Shown piece after piece: positions 16,450 through 24,915 of a DNA stretch of 63,071 bases. Within the stretch, counting starts at the first letter, position 1. Every line of letters begins with the position of its first letter. The DNA is from Neorhizobium sp. SHOUNA12A (GTDB taxonomy: Bacteria; Pseudomonadota; Alphaproteobacteria; Rhizobiales; Rhizobiaceae). The position numbers and the translations under genes were made by a program. The stretch is from assembly GCF_023006505.1 (NCBI RefSeq), contig NZ_JALBGV010000031.1, positions 1 through 63,071 of the forward strand, in the 5' to 3' direction. The notes beneath the pieces are model-generated. The model saw only the letters and a list, made by a program, of their open reading frames with translations, ran no database searches and was not told the DNA's origin.

Positions 16450-17916
16450 ATGCACCCGAAAGACCCAACGTTATTCCGCCAGGCCGCTTACATTGGTGGC
16501 GACTGGATCGAAGCAAACGATACGGATGCCATTGCGGTCACAAACCCCGCAACTGGTGAGAAGATCGGCTCCGTTCCCAAGCTGGGGGCGGCAGAAGCAC
16601 GTGCGGCGATCGCGCATGCCGAAGAAACGCAGAAGGAATGGGCAGCGCGAACCGCGAAGGAGCGTAGCGTAATCCTGCGCAAGTGGTTTGAGTTGATAAT
16701 GTCCAACCAGGATGACTTGGCGCACATTCTCACACTCGAACAGGGAAAGCCGCTCCTCGAAGCAAAGGGTGAGATCGCCTATGGGGCAAGTTTCATCGAG
16801 TGGTTCGCCGAAGAAGCCAGACGCATCAACGGCGACATTATATCCGGCCATCAGCGAGACAAACGCATTCTGGTGATGAAGCAGCCGATTGGCGTCGTCG
16901 CGGCCATCACGCCGTGGAATTTTCCGAACGCGATGATTACACGAAAAGCTGGCCCGGCGCTCGCAGCCGGATGTGCAATGGTATTGAAACCCGCTGCTCA
17001 GACGCCATTTTCCGCGATCGCTTTGGCGGTACTGGGGGAGCGGGCAGGATTGCCGGCAGGATTGTTCAGCGTGATCACCGGTTCATCTCGCGAAATCGGC
17101 GCCGAGATGACCTCAAATCCCATCGTACGTAAACTCACATTCACTGGGTCGACGGAAGTTGGTGCCGAACTTTACCGTCAGTCTGCTCCCACGATCAAAA
17201 AACTTGGTCTGGAGCTGGGCGGCAATGCGCCCTTCATCGTGTTCGATGATGCAGATCTCGACGCAGCCGTCGAAGGCGCCTTGATCGCGAAGTTCAGGAA
17301 CAATGGTCAGACTTGCGTTTGCGCCAATCGCCTGTACGTCCAGGATACGGTCTATGACGCGTTCGCTGAAAAGCTGGCCAAAGCCGTTAGTAAGCTTCGG
17401 ACCGGAAACGGGTTCGAGGAGGGTGTTGCGCTCGGACCCTTGATCGATGAAGCGGCTCTCAAGAAAGTCGAAGAGCACGTTCAGGATGCCGTATCGAAGG
17501 GCGCAATCGTCATTCAAGGCGGAAAAGCGCATGAACTTGGCGGCACCTTCTACGAAGCGACTGTTCTCACAGGCGTCACGCAAGATATGGCCGTGGCATC
17601 CGAAGAAACCTTCGGGCCTATCGCGCCGCTCTTTCGCTTCGAGAACGAGACTGATGTGGTTGAAAAGGCGAACGACACGGAATTCGGTCTCGCTTCCTAT
17701 TTCTACGCGAAGGATCTGTCGCGGGTGTTTCGAGTTGCCGAGGCCCTCGAATATGGAATGGTTGGCGTGAATACCGGCCTGATATCCACTGCTGAAGCAC
17801 CGTTCGGCGGCGTAAAGTCGTCCGGGCTAGGCCGTGAAGGCTCCAAATACGGCATCGATGACTACCTCGAGCTCAAATACGTATGCCTTGGTGGCATCAC
17901 AACAAAAGAACAATAA
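16450..17916 (+). CDS. gabD: Succinate-semialdehyde dehydrogenase (GabD/HpaE-like, pathway exit enzyme)
   Basis: A 488-residue aldehyde dehydrogenase with the GabD pattern KQPIGVVAAITPWNFP and AMITRKAGPALAAG, base Glu in LELGGNAPFIVF and catalytic Cys in NGQTCVCANR. Succinate semialdehyde is one of the two products of HpaI, so an SSADH inside the operon completes conversion to succinate. It sits between hpaD and hpaG, 12 bases before the latter. The symbol reflects family resemblance; a specific role in this pathway is inference but well supported by context. Confidence 0.88.
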   Translation: MHPKDPTLFRQAAYIGGDWIEANDTDAIAVTNPATGEKIGSVPKLGAAEARAAIAHAEETQKEWAARTAKERSVILRKWFELIMSNQDDLAHILTLEQGKPLLEAKGEIAYGASFIEWFAEEARRINGDIISGHQRDKRILVMKQPIGVVAAITPWNFPNAMITRKAGPALAAGCAMVLKPAAQTPFSAIALAVLGERAGLPAGLFSVITGSSREIGAEMTSNPIVRKLTFTGSTEVGAELYRQSAPTIKKLGLELGGNAPFIVFDDADLDAAVEGALIAKFRNNGQTCVCANRLYVQDTVYDAFAEKLAKAVSKLRTGNGFEEGVALGPLIDEAALKKVEEHVQDAVSKGAIVIQGGKAHELGGTFYEATVLTGVTQDMAVASEETFGPIAPLFRFENETDVVEKANDTEFGLASYFYAKDLSRVFRVAEALEYGMVGVNTGLISTAEAPFGGVKSSGLGREGSKYGIDDYLELKYVCLGGITTKEQ

Positions 17917-17928
17917 AGGAAAGTCCGT

Positions 17929-18798
17929 ATGCATCCCCGTTTTGCATCTTTTTCCAATTCCGGTCGCCAGGGTTACGGCCTAATCCGCGAAGATGGCGTG
18001 GTGGACCTGTCCGTCAGGATCCGCCCGCGTTTTCCGACCCTGCGCGAAGTTATCGCCGCAGGTGCTTTGGACATGCTGGCCGAGAAAGGTCAATCGGCCC
18101 CCGTCGACTATCCCCTGGCTGCGGTTACATTGGGCATTCCAATCCCGTCGCCGGAAAAGATCATCTGCGTCGGCGTCAATTTTCCGGACCGTAACGAGGA
18201 ATACAAAGATGGGCAGACAGCGCCCACCAATCCGTCGCTGTTTATCCGCTTCCCGCGATCCTTCACGGGTCACGATCAGCCGCTGATCCGGCCACCGGAG
18301 AGCCCTCAACTCGATTATGAGGGGGAAATAGTTGTCGTCATCGGAAAAGAAGGCCGACGCATTCCAGAAAGCGAGGCTCTCTCACACATAGCGGCTCTGT
18401 CGCTCTGCAACGAAGGGACGCTGCGGGATTGGGTCCGGCACGCCAAGTTCAACGTTACCCAAGGCAAGAATTTCGAGGCCTCGGGCTCGATTGGGCCATG
18501 GATAGTTCCTTATACTGACGAAAGTCAGCTAGCGGACATCAAGCTGGAGACGCGGGTCAATGGCGAGGTCCGCCAGAGTGATCGGACCAGTCGAATGATT
18601 TTCTCATTCCGGAAGATCATCAATTACGTCTCAACCTTTACGACACTCGTGCCAGGCGACGTGATCGTCTGCGGAACACCTACTGGCGCTGGAGCACGCT
18701 TCGATCCGCCAATTTGGTTGAAGCCGGGCGACATCGTTGAGGTCGAGGCCGACGGTATCGGTCTGTTGCGCAACACCATTGCCGACGAGATGATCTGA
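17929..18798 (+). CDS. hpaG: FAH-family OPET decarboxylase/HHDD isomerase
   Basis: A 289-residue fumarylacetoacetate-hydrolase-fold enzyme. It shows the metal-binding block LDYEGEIVVVIGKEGRRI and the C-terminal PGDVIVCGTPTGAGARFDPP with KPGDIVEVE. In the pathway HpaG decarboxylates OPET and isomerises the product to 2-oxo-hept-3-ene-1,7-dioate. Enterobacterial HpaG is about 430 residues with two FAH repeats; this one has a single catalytic-type domain with a short N-terminal extension, and no second FAH gene is in the operon. One enzyme must therefore do both steps, or the isomerisation is done elsewhere. Confidence 0.87.
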   Translation: MHPRFASFSNSGRQGYGLIREDGVVDLSVRIRPRFPTLREVIAAGALDMLAEKGQSAPVDYPLAAVTLGIPIPSPEKIICVGVNFPDRNEEYKDGQTAPTNPSLFIRFPRSFTGHDQPLIRPPESPQLDYEGEIVVVIGKEGRRIPESEALSHIAALSLCNEGTLRDWVRHAKFNVTQGKNFEASGSIGPWIVPYTDESQLADIKLETRVNGEVRQSDRTSRMIFSFRKIINYVSTFTTLVPGDVIVCGTPTGAGARFDPPIWLKPGDIVEVEADGIGLLRNTIADEMI

Positions 18799-18799
18799 G

Positions 18800-19603
18800 A
18801 TGCTGTCCACCGCAGACATAGAAACAGCTGTTGCCGCGCTGGACGAAGCCGAACGGACTCGCGTTCAGACCGGGCTTTTGTCACTTCAGCATCCGGACAT
18901 GGTGATGGATGATGCCTATGCGATCCAGTCTGCGTGGGTGAAAAAGAAAGTTTCCGACGGACGTCAGGTGGTGGGCTGGAAAATTGGTATCACATCCAAG
19001 GCGATGCAATATGCCCTCAACATCAACATTCCAGACTCAGGGGTCTTGCTGGACGACATGGTCTTTGAGGACAGTTCGGTCGTTCCAAAAGACCGGTTTA
19101 TTCAGCCGAGGATCGAAGCTGAAATCGCCTTCATCATGAAAGCGCCCCTAAAGGGGCCGAACGTGACCGTCGTCGATGTGCTCAATGCCACCGATTATGT
19201 CACTCCAGCCCTCGAAATTCTCGACACGCGGATTCTTCGGGTGGATCCCCAGACGAAGAAAAACCGTAACGTCCTCGATACGATCTCTGACAATGCTGCG
19301 AACGCCGGCATCGTAACGGGCGGCCGCGCTGTGCGCCCGGATCAACTGGATATGCGTTGGATGGGTGCCATAGTGTCTCGCAACGCGGAGGTCGAAGAGA
19401 CTGGGCTTGGCGCGGGCGTCCTCAATCAACCTGCTCGTGGTGTTGCGTGGCTTGCCAATCGGCTGTCGCAATATGGAGACGGAATAGAAGCAGGGCAGGT
19501 CGTTCTTGCCGGGTCGTTCATTCGACCGATTGAGGCACGTCATGGAGACACGATCGTAGGCGATTTCGGGCCCTACGGAACTGTAAGCCTGTATTTCGAA
19601 TAG
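18800..19603 (+). CDS. hpaH: 2-oxo-hept-3-ene-1,7-dioate hydratase
   Basis: A 267-residue hydratase of the MhpD/HpaH family that adds water to give 4-hydroxy-2-oxoheptanedioate. Landmarks are [15 protein letters not shown] motif (here [14 protein letters not shown]), [12 protein letters not shown], and [17 protein letters not shown]. The length matches E. coli HpaH (267). It begins one base after the hpaG stop, implying translational coupling, and ends 9 bases before hpaI. Confidence 0.94.
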   Translation: MLSTADIETAVAALDEAERTRVQTGLLSLQHPDMVMDDAYAIQSAWVKKKVSDGRQVVGWKIGITSKAMQYALNINIPDSGVLLDDMVFEDSSVVPKDRFIQPRIEAEIAFIMKAPLKGPNVTVVDVLNATDYVTPALEILDTRILRVDPQTKKNRNVLDTISDNAANAGIVTGGRAVRPDQLDMRWMGAIVSRNAEVEETGLGAGVLNQPARGVAWLANRLSQYGDGIEAGQVVLAGSFIRPIEARHGDTIVGDFGPYGTVSLYFE

Positions 19604-19612
19604 GGGAAAACC

Positions 19613-20422
19613 ATGCCAGCTCCAACCAACACCTTCAAAAGGGCGCTTCAGGAAAAGCGGCTTCAAACCGGATTTTGGCAAGCTCTGGCAAATCCTTACA
19701 CGGTCGAAATATCAGCGGACGCCGGCTTCGACTGGCTCCTTCTCGATGCCGAACATGCGCCAAACGACATCCCGCTCCTGGTCGCCCAGTTACAGGCGAT
19801 GAAAGGTTCAGCCAGTCACGCGGTTATCAGGCCGCCAATCGGCGAGACATACATCATAAAACAGCTGCTCGACATCGGCGCGCAAACACTCCTGATCCCG
19901 ATGGTTGACAGCAAAGAGGTCGCCGAGAATTTGGTAAAGGCCGTGTCTTATCCCCCGCGCGGGGTCCGGGGCGTTGGTGCAGCGCTGGCTCGTGCCTCAC
20001 GCTTCAACCGGATTCCGGACTACCTCCAGACGGCAAACGACGAAATCTGTCTCTTGCTTCAGATCGAAAGCCGCGCAGGTTTGGCCGCGCTAGATGAAAT
20101 CGCATCGATCGACGGCGTCGACGGCGTGTTCATCGGCCCGGCTGATCTCGCAGCTGACATGGGCTATCTTGGTAAGCCGGGAGCCCCGGAAGTCCAAGAA
20201 GAAGTTGAGAAGGCTCTCTTGCGCATCCAGTCCCATGGAAAAGCTGCAGGAATCTTGACCGCCGATCTGTCGCTTGCCAGGCGCTACGTCGATCTCGGTG
20301 CAACATTCGTTGCCATTGGAAATGATGTCACTTTATTTGCGAACGCCACGACACGGCTGATTGAGGAATTCGGTCGTACCGCTTCCAGCCCCGGTACTGC
20401 GAGCTCAGGCAGCGTATACTGA
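19613..20422 (+). CDS. hpaI: 4-hydroxy-2-oxoheptanedioate aldolase
   Basis: A 269-residue class II pyruvate aldolase of the HpcH/HpaI family. It splits 4-hydroxy-2-oxoheptanedioate into pyruvate and succinate semialdehyde. Family signatures include GFWQALANPYTVEI, FDWLLLDAEHAPND (catalytic His), LLQIESRAGLAALDEI (metal-ligand Glu) and VFIGPADLAADMG (metal-ligand Asp). It is the last pathway gene. Its stop overlaps the ATG of a small membrane protein gene (TGATG). Confidence 0.95.
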   Translation: MPAPTNTFKRALQEKRLQTGFWQALANPYTVEISADAGFDWLLLDAEHAPNDIPLLVAQLQAMKGSASHAVIRPPIGETYIIKQLLDIGAQTLLIPMVDSKEVAENLVKAVSYPPRGVRGVGAALARASRFNRIPDYLQTANDEICLLLQIESRAGLAALDEIASIDGVDGVFIGPADLAADMGYLGKPGAPEVQEEVEKALLRIQSHGKAAGILTADLSLARRYVDLGATFVAIGNDVTLFANATTRLIEEFGRTASSPGTASSGSVY

Positions 20423-20772
20423 TGTCATATCTGGGAAAAACCAGGGCAGACCGTGTACGCGCCCGGCAAGACTGGTGGGTATGTTACTTTCTGGCGGTCC
20501 TCGGGTCGGTCACCCTTACGATATGCTCGCTCATCCTGGCCTATCGTCCGGATGCTTTATCCGTAGCGACCGCTCCCGCGGTCGTTGGGATGATTTTTGT
20601 AGCGAGTGCGTTCACCAAATTCGAGCTTGAAGCGTCGGTTTGGTGGAGAAGTCGCTATATTCGTCTGACAGCTTCAGTTGGAGGAATGGTCATAGCCTCA
20701 GGTTCCGTCATTGCAATCGTCGACCGAGCCGCGATATCGAAGGTAGCCGATAGCCTGCTTTTGGCGTTGTAG
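20422..20772 (+). CDS. Small three-helix membrane protein coupled to hpaI
   Basis: A 116-residue protein of no recognised family. Three hydrophobic segments are visible at about residues 18-41 (WWVCYFLAVLGSVTLTICSL), 45-65 and 82-102, with a basic N-terminus (TRADRVRARQD) that should stay in the cytoplasm. The ATG overlaps the hpaI stop (TGATG), so it is very probably expressed with the operon. Position at the end of a catabolic operon suggests a transport accessory or membrane-stress role, but nothing in the sequence proves this. Confidence 0.68.
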   Translation: MSYLGKTRADRVRARQDWWVCYFLAVLGSVTLTICSLILAYRPDALSVATAPAVVGMIFVASAFTKFELEASVWWRSRYIRLTASVGGMVIASGSVIAIVDRAAISKVADSLLLAL

Positions 20773-20781
20773 TTGATCCCG

Positions 20782-21270
20782 CTAGGTCTGAATAATCTGC
20801 AACGGGAGTTCGGTACTCTTCTTAAGGGTCCGTAGCACGATGCTGGAGGTGACCGACGCCAGTCCACCCGTCACCTTGATCATACGCTCCAAAAAGATGC
20901 TGAGGTGGTCAAGATCGCTGGCCACAATCTTCATCAGGAAATCCGCATCGCCCGTCTGGGAGTAGCATTCCAGGATCTCTGGCGCCGTTTCGATGAAGCG
21001 GTGCAGTTGAGCATTCCCTTCCTCTGTGTGGGACCGAAGGCTAACCAGCGTGTGCGCAACAACGGAAAAGCCGAGTTTTTCCGGGTTCAAAATCGCTACA
21101 ACGTTCTGGATCAGACCCTCGCTTCTCAGCCGGTCAAGCCGCCGCGAGCATTGAGCTGCTGACAGATTGACGACTTGCGACAGTTCAGTCTGTGTCAGCT
21201 CAGCATTGCTTTGAATAGCCGCGAGAAGACGGATATCGAATTGATCTAGGGTATGTAACTTTGAGGTCAT
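20782..21270 (-). CDS. Lrp/AsnC family transcriptional regulator
   Basis: A 162-residue regulator. The N-terminal HTH reads LDQFDIRLLAAIQSNAELTQTELSQVV then SAAQCSRRLDRLRSEGLI, followed by the RAM/ACT-like ligand domain (VVAHTLVSLRS, then CYSQTGDADFLMKIV). Lrp-type proteins usually sense amino acids and activate the divergent gene. Here that gene encodes an aromatic aminotransferase, so an aromatic amino acid effector is likely. The 133-base divergent region is AT-rich, as expected for Lrp binding, but no clear consensus site can be fixed. Confidence 0.93.
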   Translation of the reverse strand: MTSKLHTLDQFDIRLLAAIQSNAELTQTELSQVVNLSAAQCSRRLDRLRSEGLIQNVVAILNPEKLGFSVVAHTLVSLRSHTEEGNAQLHRFIETAPEILECYSQTGDADFLMKIVASDLDHLSIFLERMIKVTGGLASVTSSIVLRTLKKSTELPLQIIQT

Positions 21271-21403
21271 GTCAAAATATCTGCATAATTTGCGGAAAGT
21301 TGGTGATTTTCATGTAAGATAATATCTCTATATGCTGAAAATTGCAAACATACCTCACTAAAGCGCCTGTAGGCTTGCGCCACGTTCTTAGGAGGTAGAC
21401 AAC

Positions 21404-22591
21404 ATGTTTGAGAAACTCACTGCGCAACCAGCCGACAGCCTACTTGCGCTCATCAAAGCGTTTCAGGCCGATCCCAGAGGCTACAAAGTCGACCTCGGCG
21501 TCGGCGTCTACAGAGACGAACAAGGGCGAACACCGGTCATGCGGGCCGTCAAGCTCGCTGAAAGGCAGCTGCTCGAGACCCAGGACAGCAAGCGCTATCT
21601 CGGGCCGGAAGGGGACCTGAATTTCGTCAATCTCCTGAAACCGATTATTGTCGGCGCAAATCATTATGCCGGCAAGGTTGTAGGCATTCAGACGCCAGGT
21701 GGAAGCGGCGCTCTGCGACTGGGCGCTGAACTTATCGCCTCAGCCACACCCGGTGCGAAGGTCTGGCTTGGCACACCCAGCTGGCCCAATCATGCTCCGA
21801 TTTTCGAGTCGGCGCGCTTGACCGTCAAAGACTATCGTTTCGTCGACCTTGCCAAGCAGCAAATCGACTTCGATCGTGTTCTGGAGGCTCTCGACGCGGC
21901 CGAGACTGGTGATGTGATCCTTCTACACGGCTGCTGCCACAACCCAACTGGCATTGATTTTGATATCGGCCAGTGGGAGCAGATCGCTGCAAAGCTCGTC
22001 GAGCGCAAGCTCCTTCCCTTTATCGATCTTGCCTACCAAGGTCTGGGCAACGGCCTCGAAGCGGACGCGGAGCCAACCCGCCTTATCCTCGAGGCAGTAG
22101 ACGAAGCGCTTGTTGCCTACTCGTGTGACAAGAATTTTGGTCTTTATCGCGAGCGTGTTGGTGCCCTTTACCTTGTGAGCCGCAATGCGGAGCAGCTCAA
22201 AATCGCCGATGGCAACATGGCGTCGTTGGCACGTGTCAACTGGTCGATGCCCCCGGACCACGGCGCTGCCATCGTACGCGTGATTCTGGAGAGCTTGGAG
22301 CTTACCCAAATCTGGAAGCAGGAGCTGGTTGAAATGTGTGCTCGGGTCAATGGTAACCGCGCCGCCCTTGCAGCTGCCCATCCGGAACTGAGCTTTATCG
22401 CAAACCAGCGAGGGCTCTTCTCGAACCTGGCGATGTCGAAAGACACGGCAGTCGCATTGCGCCACAAACACGGGATCTACGTGGCCGATTCCGGTCGCAT
22501 GAATTTGGCGGGGATGCAGCCTTCTGATGCGGGCGTGATCGTCAAGGCTCTGTCGGCGGAAGGCACGCTGAGCGCCCGCTCGGCGGCCTGA
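21404..22591 (+). CDS. Aromatic amino acid aminotransferase (TyrB/AspC family)
   Basis: A 395-residue PLP enzyme of class Ia aminotransferases. It opens with the family pattern (ADSLLALIKAF, DLGVGVYRDEQG), and shows LHGCCHNPTGIDF (PLP-phosphate and Asp neighbourhood), FIDLAYQGLGNG, and the PLP lysine in YSCDKNFGLYRERVG. It transfers the amino group of tyrosine, phenylalanine, DOPA or aspartate to 2-oxoglutarate. An AGGAGGT ribosome site lies 9 bases upstream. Context next to Lrp, a 2-oxoacid decarboxylase and the hpa genes points to aromatic amino acid catabolism. Confidence 0.91.
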   Translation: MFEKLTAQPADSLLALIKAFQADPRGYKVDLGVGVYRDEQGRTPVMRAVKLAERQLLETQDSKRYLGPEGDLNFVNLLKPIIVGANHYAGKVVGIQTPGGSGALRLGAELIASATPGAKVWLGTPSWPNHAPIFESARLTVKDYRFVDLAKQQIDFDRVLEALDAAETGDVILLHGCCHNPTGIDFDIGQWEQIAAKLVERKLLPFIDLAYQGLGNGLEADAEPTRLILEAVDEALVAYSCDKNFGLYRERVGALYLVSRNAEQLKIADGNMASLARVNWSMPPDHGAAIVRVILESLELTQIWKQELVEMCARVNGNRAALAAAHPELSFIANQRGLFSNLAMSKDTAVALRHKHGIYVADSGRMNLAGMQPSDAGVIVKALSAEGTLSARSAA

Positions 22592-22622
22592 GCATCCCCA
22601 AAAACCAGGTTTGGACATCATC

Positions 22623-24251
22623 ATGAAAAACAAAGAGACCACAGGGCAGGCCATCGCTCGTTCACTCGTCGAAAACGGTGTGGACACTGTCTTCGGCATC
22701 CCCGGCGCCCATATGTACGACTTCAACGATGCTCTCTATGAAAAGCGCGACGAGATCCGTTTTATCCATACCCGCCACGAGCAGGGTGCGGGCTACATGG
22801 CATACGGTTACGCGAAGTCCACTGGACGCATTGGCGCCTATACGGTTGTGCCTGGTCCAGGTATGCTCAATTCCGGCGCCGCCCTCTGCACTGCCTATGG
22901 AGCGAATTCCCCTGTCTTGTGTTTGACGGGCAATATCATGTCGCACTTGATCGGTCAGGGTCGGGGCCAGCTCCACGAGCTGCCCGACCAACTGGCGACC
23001 ATGCGTGGGATCACGAAGGTCGCAGAGCGGATTGATCATCAGTCCCAGACCGGAACGGTCGTGGCCGAGGTGATCGGAAAAATGCTTTCCGGACGTCAGG
23101 GACCCGGAGCGGTCGAGGCGCCTTGGGATGTCTTTGGAATGACAGGCCCGGAGCTCGACCTTCCTGAAACCAGACGCGCCGCGGACCCCCAAGTCAATCC
23201 TGACAGTATTCAGGCTGCGGCTGCTATCCTGGCAAACGCCAAGAACCCTCTGATTATGGTGGGCGGCGGCGCTGTTGATGCGGGTGCGGAAGTTGCTGAA
23301 TTGGCCAAAGCGCTTAAAGCGCCGGTTACGTCCCATCGTTCGGGAAAGGGCGTCGTAAGCGACGAGCATCCCAACTATCTGAATTTTGTCGCCGCGTTCG
23401 ATTACTGGAAAGATACCGATGTGCTCATCGGTATCGGGAGCCGTCTTGAACTCGAATTCATGCGGTGGAAGTGGCTTCCCAAGAGACTCAAGGTTATCCG
23501 GATCGATATCGATCCAACGGAAATGGTCCGGTTGAAGCCGGACGTTGGAATTGTCGCGGACGCAAAGGCGGGCACCGCAGCTTTGACCAAAGCCGTGGGA
23601 ACATCGGACAGAGCGGCGCGAACTGATGAGTTCGCGGCCCTGAATCGCAACGCGAAAGAACGGTTCTCAGCCGTTCAGCCTCAGGTCGATTATTTGAATG
23701 CGATCCGGGAGGCACTGCCGCGCGATGGTTTCTTCGTCGAAGAAGTCAGTCAAATGGGCTTCACCGCCCGGTTTGCCTTCCCCGTCTACGGGCCCCGACA
23801 GTATGTGACTTGCGGCTATCAAGACAACCTCGGGTTCGGCTTCAATACCGCCCTCGGTGTCAAGGTCGGCAATCCGGATAAGGCAGTCGTTTCAGTGTCG
23901 GGCGATGGTGGTTTCATGTTCGGTGTGCAGGAGCTGGCCACAGCCGTGCAGCATAACATTGCGGTCGTCGCAATCGTGTTCAACAACAATGCCTACGGAA
24001 ACGTATTACGCGATCAGAAGCAAGCCTATTCCGGCCGGTACATTGGCTCAGACCTTACCAATCCTGATTTCGTAAAACTCGGCGAGAGTTTCGGCGTGAA
24101 AACATATCGCGTGTCGTCCCCAGGTGAACTGAAATCGGCTGTCAGCGAGGCTCTGGAGCTGAACGCTCCCGTTCTCATCGAAGTGCCAATCGAGAAGGGA
24201 TCCGAAGCAAGCCCCTGGCCCTTCATCCATCCCGCACCGCCTACTGCATAA
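22623..24251 (+). CDS. ThDP-dependent 2-oxoacid decarboxylase-like enzyme (candidate arylpyruvate decarboxylase)
   Basis: A 542-residue enzyme of the acetolactate synthase/benzoylformate decarboxylase superfamily. The activating Glu is in HTRHEQGAGYMAYGYAK, and the ThDP-Mg motif runs from SGDGGFMFG to FNNNAYGNV. In this context it would decarboxylate the arylpyruvate from the aminotransferase to an arylacetaldehyde for the aldehyde dehydrogenase at 11247. A lyase or synthase role cannot be excluded from sequence alone. The start is uncertain: ATG 22623 fits family N-termini, while TTG 22611 is in frame. It follows the aminotransferase by about 30 bases, so the two are co-transcribed. Confidence 0.85.
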   Translation: MKNKETTGQAIARSLVENGVDTVFGIPGAHMYDFNDALYEKRDEIRFIHTRHEQGAGYMAYGYAKSTGRIGAYTVVPGPGMLNSGAALCTAYGANSPVLCLTGNIMSHLIGQGRGQLHELPDQLATMRGITKVAERIDHQSQTGTVVAEVIGKMLSGRQGPGAVEAPWDVFGMTGPELDLPETRRAADPQVNPDSIQAAAAILANAKNPLIMVGGGAVDAGAEVAELAKALKAPVTSHRSGKGVVSDEHPNYLNFVAAFDYWKDTDVLIGIGSRLELEFMRWKWLPKRLKVIRIDIDPTEMVRLKPDVGIVADAKAGTAALTKAVGTSDRAARTDEFAALNRNAKERFSAVQPQVDYLNAIREALPRDGFFVEEVSQMGFTARFAFPVYGPRQYVTCGYQDNLGFGFNTALGVKVGNPDKAVVSVSGDGGFMFGVQELATAVQHNIAVVAIVFNNNAYGNVLRDQKQAYSGRYIGSDLTNPDFVKLGESFGVKTYRVSSPGELKSAVSEALELNAPVLIEVPIEKGSEASPWPFIHPAPPTA

Positions 24252-24275
24252 GAAGTCATTCAACTGGATTTCAAA

Positions 24276-24862
24276 ATGACAGACATCTATTCCGGGCCCG
24301 TCTTTGAGATGGCGAGGATCCAGTTCAATCGTATTGCTGACCGTCTGGATCTCCCAGACGGTCAGCGCAATCGCCTTCTCTATCCGAAAAGGGCGATAAC
24401 GATCTCTTGTCCTATCCATCTCGACAGCGGCGAAGTCGCGGTCTTTCAGGGCTATCGCGTCCAACATCACTTGACCCTCGGCCCCACAAAAGGTGGGAGG
24501 CGATTTGCAACGAACGTTGATATCGGTGAAGTCGCGGCCTTGGCCGTTTGGATGAGTTGGAAATGCGCGCTTGTCGGACTTCCTCGACAGCTTTCAATTC
24601 GTGAGCTGGAAGCTCTGTCGCGCAGGTAGATGCAAGAGATGATTCCTTTTGTAGGCCCGCACATCGATGTGATGGCCCCCGACATGGGAACAAATGAGCA
24701 GGTGATGGCGTGGTTCATGGACACGTACTCCATGCACCAAGCAGAACTGTAAGTGAGATCGTCACGGGCAAACCGGTGAGTGCCGGAGGTATCCGGGGGC
24801 GGCGATCACAATTGGAGTGCAGCGCATTACCGACGCCAAGCAATCTCGGGGACTCTTTCCTT
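24276..24862 (+). pseudogene. Degraded glutamate (Glu/Leu/Phe/Val) dehydrogenase gene
   Basis: The N-terminus of a GdhA-type enzyme is clear (VFQGYRVQHHLTLGPTKGG, VAALAVWMSWKCALVGLP). At about 24585 the expected YGGAKGG active-site lysine segment is missing and the frame resumes at RQLSIRELEALSRR. A TAG (24627-24629) replaces the expected Tyr, after which [20 protein letters not shown] continues. Near 24746 the frame shifts into [15 protein letters not shown], then shifts again to GVQRITDA before homology ends. At least four lesions are therefore present. An intact version would have regenerated 2-oxoglutarate for the upstream aminotransferase. It lies 24 bases after the ThDP gene. Confidence 0.9.
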
Positions 24863-24915
24863 GACGAGTGACTGAGAAAATAGGGCGATCTTATCCCTCA
24901 TAAAGCGAGTTCGTA

